A DNA stretch of 64,000 nucleotides, taken from NCBI GenBank assembly GCA_032871835.1, contig CM065296.1, forward strand, positions 118,802,146 to 118,866,145, read 5' to 3'. The first letter of the stretch is position 1, and every line of letters begins with the position of its first letter. The notes under the pieces are model-generated. The model was not told the origin of the DNA and made no database searches. It saw only the letters and a program-made list of their open reading frames with translations. The translations under genes and the position numbers were made by a program. This document shows positions 59,047-64,000 of this stretch, piece by piece. The stretch is from Dipteronia dyeriana. Lineage: Eukaryota; Streptophyta; Magnoliopsida; Sapindales; Sapindaceae.

Positions 59047-59200
59047 ATCAGTGCACATTGATTGAATTATATAAGGACATTGAATGTGAGCCACTTATTT
59101 ATAAAAGAGTTTTGAAAAGTGCATACATACCAAGGCAAAGTATGTAAAATGAGTGACTCACATTCAATGTCCTTATATAATTACATCAATGCGCACTGAT
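59047..59200. repeat. Compact hairpin (50-bp arms, ~54-bp loop)
   Basis: 59047-59096 (ATCAGTGCACATTGATTGAA, then TTATATAAGGACATTGAATG and TGAGCCACTT) pairs with the reverse complement of 59151-59200 with about five mismatches. The core TATATAAGGACATTGAATGT is perfect. It could be a small MITE, an untested miRNA-like foldback, or a relic of a larger inverted repeat. No target duplication was clear. Confidence 0.85.
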
Positions 59201-61177
59201 TTAAACATTTTCGTATATGTATGTATATAATTTTGTAATGTAATAAAGCAAAAGCTAAATAATTTTCTTTTCTTTTATAATTTTTTGTAATGTTATTGAG
59301 TAGAGTCGGCCGGGTTTGTAATGTTATAAGATGTATATGTGAATAATGTTAGGTTTTTCAGTTTTTTCACAACATATTTTATGATTTATAGGACGTTGAT
59401 AACTAACGTACTATATTATTTGAGAATGAATTTAGGAAACATATATATAAAGACTCATTAACTGAAATAAAAGAAAATTTGATAGATACATACAAAAGCT
59501 GAAAAGATCCTTCGTAAAAGATGAGAGAAAACGTAAGAGAAGCCTCTATTCCTCTCATTACAGTTCGTCATTTGACTCATTTCAATGCAAAAAAATATTA
59601 TTATTATTTTTTTAAAAATAATAGTAATATTGAAGCAGCTAGCCTTCACATATGAAGGAATATTTGTCCACGTAAATGAAATCACTTATTTCTTCACTAA
59701 CAAGTTTTGATTGATCCAGATTAGCGAACCTAATTATCGAATAATCAGCATCTAAACCACTTAGTGGACTTGATTAATTAATTTCAACATAAATAGCCAA
59801 CATTCACATAAAATAATATACGGCAGCTGCTAAGCTAATTAATTAAGCAGAAATATTCTTAAATTCTCTTTCGGGTCCCAATTGGCATTTAAATTCAATG
59901 TCATTTTACTCTTTCTATGTTGTATGCACCAAACTCGATTTCAAATTGAAATAATATATAGTTTTTCTAATTTTTGGATAGAATTCGTTCATATTTTAGA
60001 TTGCTTGTTGGTTGGAAATTGGAACCAGCTAAATATATTCGAATCTCTCGTAGATTTACAAATCGTCAGTTATATTATTTATGATTAAAATTTCAAGAAT
60101 CACAATTTAAAACGTAACATTAATTACTTATTAATTTTTAACTTATTGACAATGATGTGATTTTAAGTTCTGCTACTTTGTGTATATTTTAGAAAGGGTA
60201 AGGTATGATATCCGATGTGACCCAAAATAGTAAAAATTCTTATATACCTCCAAATTTGGGCTAAAATTCGTCCCACTGAATTATTATGTAAAAGACCCAC
60301 TAAACAAACAAACAATAATCAAATTATAAAAAAAAAACAATTTCAAAAGTAAAAAAAAATCATTAAATCGAGTGACCCAACTACGGGATCCCAACGAAAG
60401 AGCTGGAAAATGACAAAGATTTTTAATTATATAATTAAGATTAGTTAATCACAATTTAAAACACATGAAAAGAATCTACAGGCTTATCATTAAGTAGTGA
60501 TGTGAAACATTACATTAAATCCTTAAATTAATAACAAATTAAATCATTCTACAACTAGAAACAAATCAAAAATAAAAAGGACCACATTATCTCGAAATTA
60601 TCCAAGAAATTTTTTGGTACAATGGTCATTATTGAATGGTGAACTCTCAGACACTAATGATGGTACGTATAACAACAACGAAATTAACATATTTTACATC
60701 TTTTGTGACCGATTACACCGAAAATAACACATATTATGGAATATTATCTCTTTAGTCTTTAGCTGTCACTGAAAAAACAAAAATTAATAATAAAGTACTT
60801 CACAGACTAAACATCAGATAAGAGAGAAAGTGAAAAGACGAATGGAGGAGATACTATTCGCAGAGCCACTTTCTTGCACGTGCTGCTGATCGAAGTGTAA
60901 CAAAATAAAATCTCGGTCTCTTGATTAAGCGCGTGGACCCCGACTCACTGCTCTACATGCAGTGGGTAGTTGACATGGAAATAAATAAAATTTGTTCGTG
61001 AATTTAATCCATTGATAAAACTCACTTGTATGTAAAACTTAAGAGCCGTTCCTTCCTACCAAACTAATTGATTCCCTCTCATTCTACTATTTAACGAATT
61101 CAATTACACCCACCTAATTCTGTTATTATTTTTTTATTAAAAAGACACCAAGTCAACGGATGAAGTCTTATCAGGAT
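59201..61177. other. Intergenic; distal 5' region of the intact GLOX gene
   Basis: Mostly AT-rich with no gene recognised. A GC-richer island at about 60840-60970 contains the palindromic G-box GCACGTGC (60876-60883) and CGCGTGGACC, features seen in plant promoters, but no transcript can be assigned to it. Confidence 0.35.
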
Positions 61178-61440
61178 TAGGGATGACAATTTGATCCATG
61201 CCCGAGGGCATCCGTCCAAACCCGATCCTGTAGGATCGAATGTGGATGGTGAATTTTCGACCCGCGGACTAGTGAACCCGTTTAATGAAAACCCGATGGG
61301 TTTGTGGAAGGGTCTGGGTTGAAAAAACAAACCCATAGGTTGGACCCGTGAACCCGTATAAATAAAATACTTGTATATAAACATATATAGACATTTGAAT
61401 TATTTTTTATTTTTTTATTTTTATGGTTATTATTGTTTTA
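61178..61440. mobile_element. hAT-like element end
   Basis: TAGGGATGACAATTTG at 61178 resembles the TAGGGATGGC terminus of the element at 4314. It is followed by the subterminal words CCCGTGAACCCG, AACCCGATGGG and GGACCCGTG. The opposite terminus and target duplication were not found, so it is probably truncated. The frame at 61100-61384 is an artefact of these words. Confidence 0.5.
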
Positions 61441-61784
61441 TAACGTATCAAGTAGAGAATTAGAAATAGAAATTTAATTTAATTAAGTATTCAATAAATG
61501 ATTACATATAGAAATTTACAAATGACAAATCACGGATTCACATATTTATGGGTTTGTGGGTATCTCGCGTGTAAAACATCCGCACATAAATCCCCGTTGT
61601 TTGGCGGTTCAAAATATAAATCAACACTGTTAAGGAAAATCTTTCCACACAATGTGCTTGAACGAGGAAATATGGGATTATATTTGAAATATATACATCA
61701 TTTTTAATTCTTCGACCAACAGAGTCTAGGAAGTTAAAAACACAAATAAAAATATGAGATATAACATGCACGAATCCCAATGCA

Positions 61785-61789
<5 letters not shown>

Positions 61790-61828
<39 letters not shown>
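61790..61828. repeat. (TA)n microsatellite
   Basis: About 19 TA units, some 160 bp upstream of the TATA-like box of the intact GLOX gene. Confidence 0.95.
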
Positions 61829-61830
<2 letters not shown>

Positions 61831-61983
61831 CTGTCTCTTCAGTTTAATTTGTCAAACTACTATTCTACCGATCTGAAATACGCTTGAACACAAAAAAATT
61901 ATTTCAACGATCAGATTCTCACCCACATGCGTTTAATTGGGTGTGGCTTTGTCGAATTTATCTCTATCTATCTCTCACGAGAA

Positions 61984-61989
61984 TATAAA
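61984..61989 (+). promoter_or_regulatory. TATA-like box of intact GLOX gene
   Basis: TATAAA within GAATATAAAGC, 45-50 bp before the ATG at 62034, allowing a short leader. A CTATCTATCTCTC tract lies just upstream. This promoter is not recognisably related to those of copies 1 and 2. Confidence 0.45.
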
Positions 61990-62033
61990 GCAGACAACCT
62001 CGACACTACACCCGACCAAAACAACAACGTACA

Positions 62034-63683
62034 ATGACCCAGACATCTATTCTTTACATCCTCTTCTTTCACCTCACAATCATCTTCTCCCAACCATGCC
62101 ACCGGTTTCTGACCCACGCAGCCGGTGGGCGGTGGCAATTCCTCCAAAGAAGCATCGGTATATCGGCCATGCACATGCAACTCCTCAACAATGACCGTGT
62201 CGTTATCTTTGACCGGACAGATTTCGGCAAATCCAATGTATCGTTACCGGCTGGAAAATGCCGTAACGACCCCAACGATGATGTTCTCAAAGTTGACTGC
62301 ACTGCACATTCTGTCGAATACGATGTTCTGTCCAACAGGTTTCGTCCCCTCATGGTCCAGACCGATGTTTGGTGCTCGTCAGGCGCTGTGATGCCTGACG
62401 GCAGCCTGATCCAGACCGGTGGGTTCAACGACGGTGAACGTAGAATCAGGATATTCAAGCCTTGCGGTACTACCAGCTGTGATTGGGTGGAAGTTGAAAA
62501 CGGACTTGCAGTGAGAAGATGGTATGCTACGAATCATATTCTTCCAGATGGTAGACAGATTGTTATTGGAGGAAGAAGGCAGTTTAATTACGAGTTTCAT
62601 CCGAAAAACGGAGCTCCGAATCTGTACAGCTTGCCGTTTTTGGCCCAGACTAATGATCGTGGAGTCGAGAACAATCTCTACCCTTTCGTTTTTCTAATTG
62701 GTGATGGTAATTTGTTCATTTTCTCGAATAATCGAGCTATATTGTTCGATTATTCGAACAACAAGGCTGTCAAGATGTACCCGACAATGCCAGGTGGCGA
62801 TCCGCGGTGCTATCCGAGCACTGGCTCTGCAGTGTTGTTGCCATTAAAGAATCTACAAGCATCCTCTGTTCAAGCTGAAGTTTTGGTGTGTGGTGGAGCC
62901 CCGAAAGGGTCTTATGTCCAGGCAGGCAAAGGTACTTTTGTCGGCGCTTTGGATACATGTGGGCGGATAAAAGTAACCGACCCGAATCCGCAATGGGTCA
63001 TGGAAACTATGCCTCAAGCTAGAGTCATGGGTGACATGACATTGCTTCCGAACGGCAACGTGTTAGTCGTCAATGGCGGGGCTGCGGGAACCGCCGGGTG
63101 GGAATACGGCCGGAATCCGGTTTTGAACCCTGTTCTTTACCGTCCCGACAATAAACTCGGGTCACGGTTTGAGTTGCAAAATCCGACCACCATACCCAGA
63201 ATGTACCATTCCACGGCAGTTTTGATTCGGGACGGTCGCGTACTTGTCGGTGGAAGCAATCCACATATTTACTACAACTTCACAGGAGTGATTTTCCCAA
63301 CTGAGCTAAGCTTGGAAGCATTTTCTCCGGCTTATCTCGACCCGGAAAACTCAAGCTTGCGCCCGAAAATAGTCCTACCGGCCTCAAAAGCCAAGCTCAA
63401 GTACAATCAGAAGCTGGTGGTGAGGTTCACGGTGGCTGTCACCGTCGCAATAGATAAGGTTTCGGTGACGATGGTGGCTCCATCGTTCACAACACATTCT
63501 TTCTCGATGAACCAGAGACTGCTCGTACTTGGAAGCGAAAAGGTGACGAGTTTAGGGAAGAATATGTACACGGTGCAGGTGACAACACCTGGGTCGGGTA
63601 ATCTCGCACCACTTGGATATTATCTTCTATTTGTGGTTCATCAAGATATTCCAAGCGAGGGCATTTGGGTTAACTTACAGTGA
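62034..63683 (+). CDS. GLOX: Galactose oxidase-like/aldehyde oxidase GLOX (intact)
   Basis: A complete 549-residue, intronless copper-radical oxidase of the plant GLOX family; relatives oxidise small aldehydes such as glyoxal, or sugar alcohols, with oxygen, releasing hydrogen peroxide in the cell wall. The signal peptide is MTQTSILYILFFHLTIIFS, cut before QPC. A glyoxal-oxidase N-terminal seven-bladed propeller spans about residues 28-430, and an E-set C-terminal domain about 435-545. The expected active site is complete: Cys114 (WCSSG) and Tyr164 (RWYATN) for the cross-linked radical, Tyr391-His392 (RMYHST) and His488 (TTHSF) for copper. Length fits the family. The start at 62034 is the first ATG in frame and gives the signal peptide directly. 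Substrate cannot be told from sequence. It is the only intact member of the local family. Confidence 0.95.
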   Translation: MTQTSILYILFFHLTIIFSQPCHRFLTHAAGGRWQFLQRSIGISAMHMQLLNNDRVVIFDRTDFGKSNVSLPAGKCRNDPNDDVLKVDCTAHSVEYDVLSNRFRPLMVQTDVWCSSGAVMPDGSLIQTGGFNDGERRIRIFKPCGTTSCDWVEVENGLAVRRWYATNHILPDGRQIVIGGRRQFNYEFHPKNGAPNLYSLPFLAQTNDRGVENNLYPFVFLIGDGNLFIFSNNRAILFDYSNNKAVKMYPTMPGGDPRCYPSTGSAVLLPLKNLQASSVQAEVLVCGGAPKGSYVQAGKGTFVGALDTCGRIKVTDPNPQWVMETMPQARVMGDMTLLPNGNVLVVNGGAAGTAGWEYGRNPVLNPVLYRPDNKLGSRFELQNPTTIPRMYHSTAVLIRDGRVLVGGSNPHIYYNFTGVIFPTELSLEAFSPAYLDPENSSLRPKIVLPASKAKLKYNQKLVVRFTVAVTVAIDKVSVTMVAPSFTTHSFSMNQRLLVLGSEKVTSLGKNMYTVQVTTPGSGNLAPLGYYLLFVVHQDIPSEGIWVNLQ

Positions 63684-63770
63684 TTTTTATTATTTATTTA
63701 TTTATTTTTCTTAAATACTTTAGAAATAGAAAAGAAATAATATATTCTTATAGAATTGTCTCTGTCGTCG

Positions 63771-63807
<37 letters not shown>

Positions 63808-64000
63808 TTTGCAGGTTTTGGCAGACATTTTTTTTTTCTTTTATTATAGTTCCATAGTCATGCAAAGAACGATAATATGCATTTTATTTTGGATATTTTG
63901 TTTTTTTCCAGGCTGCATTGAATCGAATATAATTGGTATAAAAACACATTAAGCAAAATATCTGGTTATATATATATATATATATATGGAAATTTTCACA
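63684..64000. other. 3' flank of intact GLOX gene
   Basis: AT-rich, with (TA)n runs at 63773-63803 and 63968-63988. The start (TTTATTTATTTTTCTTAAATACTTT) resembles the 3' flanks of the other copies only weakly. Confidence 0.5.

Noticed and set aside
60840..60970. GC-richer island as a possible miRNA or gene promoter
   Set aside because: Apart from a G-box palindrome I saw no convincing foldback, exon or TATA arrangement.

Overview
The window is nuclear DNA of a flowering plant, most likely a eudicot. Signs of this are AT-rich intergenic DNA, Ty1/copia and other LTR elements primed by initiator-Met tRNA, L1-type LINEs, MULE, hAT and Tourist-like DNA elements, an intron-rich plant WD40 gene relic, and a tandem family of intronless galactose-oxidase/glyoxal-oxidase-like (GLOX) genes. 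I cannot name the species. Only one gene looks intact: the GLOX gene at 62034-63683.

Layout. 1-4180: two long foldback (inverted repeat) elements separated by three tandem repeats of about 367 bp. 4314-5083: hAT-like element; 5123-5860: Tourist-like MITE. 7011-10720: degraded MULE with a transposase N-terminal relic, inserted in a duplicated promoter-like sequence. 11050-12372: non-autonomous MULE-like element with an internal minisatellite; its second copy lies in opposite orientation at 21724-23703. About 13298-14013: core of an LTR element without coding capacity. 14988-16753: GLOX pseudogene 1. 17570-21236: L1 LINE remnant interrupted by a probable solo LTR (18902-20359) and fused to a 3' GLOX fragment (to 21537). 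24219-27298: LTR element coding only gag and protease (TR-GAG-like), with heat-shock-element-like motifs upstream of its LTR TATA box. 27391-28086: long-TIR MULE-like element. 28798-35386: copia element with a solo LTR nested in its reverse transcriptase. 35900-37680: MULE-like element with a 30-bp/127-bp higher-order minisatellite. 37939-39735: GLOX copy 2, open except for one nonsense codon. 41010-44530: segmental duplication in which one copy carries a MULE (41275-42220) and the other is the empty site. 44735-45810: second LINE remnant. 49264-54817: non-processed pseudogene of the WD40 gene DSE1/TANMEI with a hAT MITE inside an exon. 58511-58694: large CT/CA microsatellite. 61984-63683: intact GLOX gene.

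How it fits together. The four GLOX loci share strand, and copies 1-3 share flanking DNA, so they probably arose by tandem duplication of a gene plus flanks. The intervals were then filled by nested transposons while three copies decayed. Shared flanks act as internal empty-site controls and confirm several insertion boundaries. The main unusual theme is a group of non-autonomous MULE-like elements that carry expanding tandem arrays inside their terminal inverted repeats.
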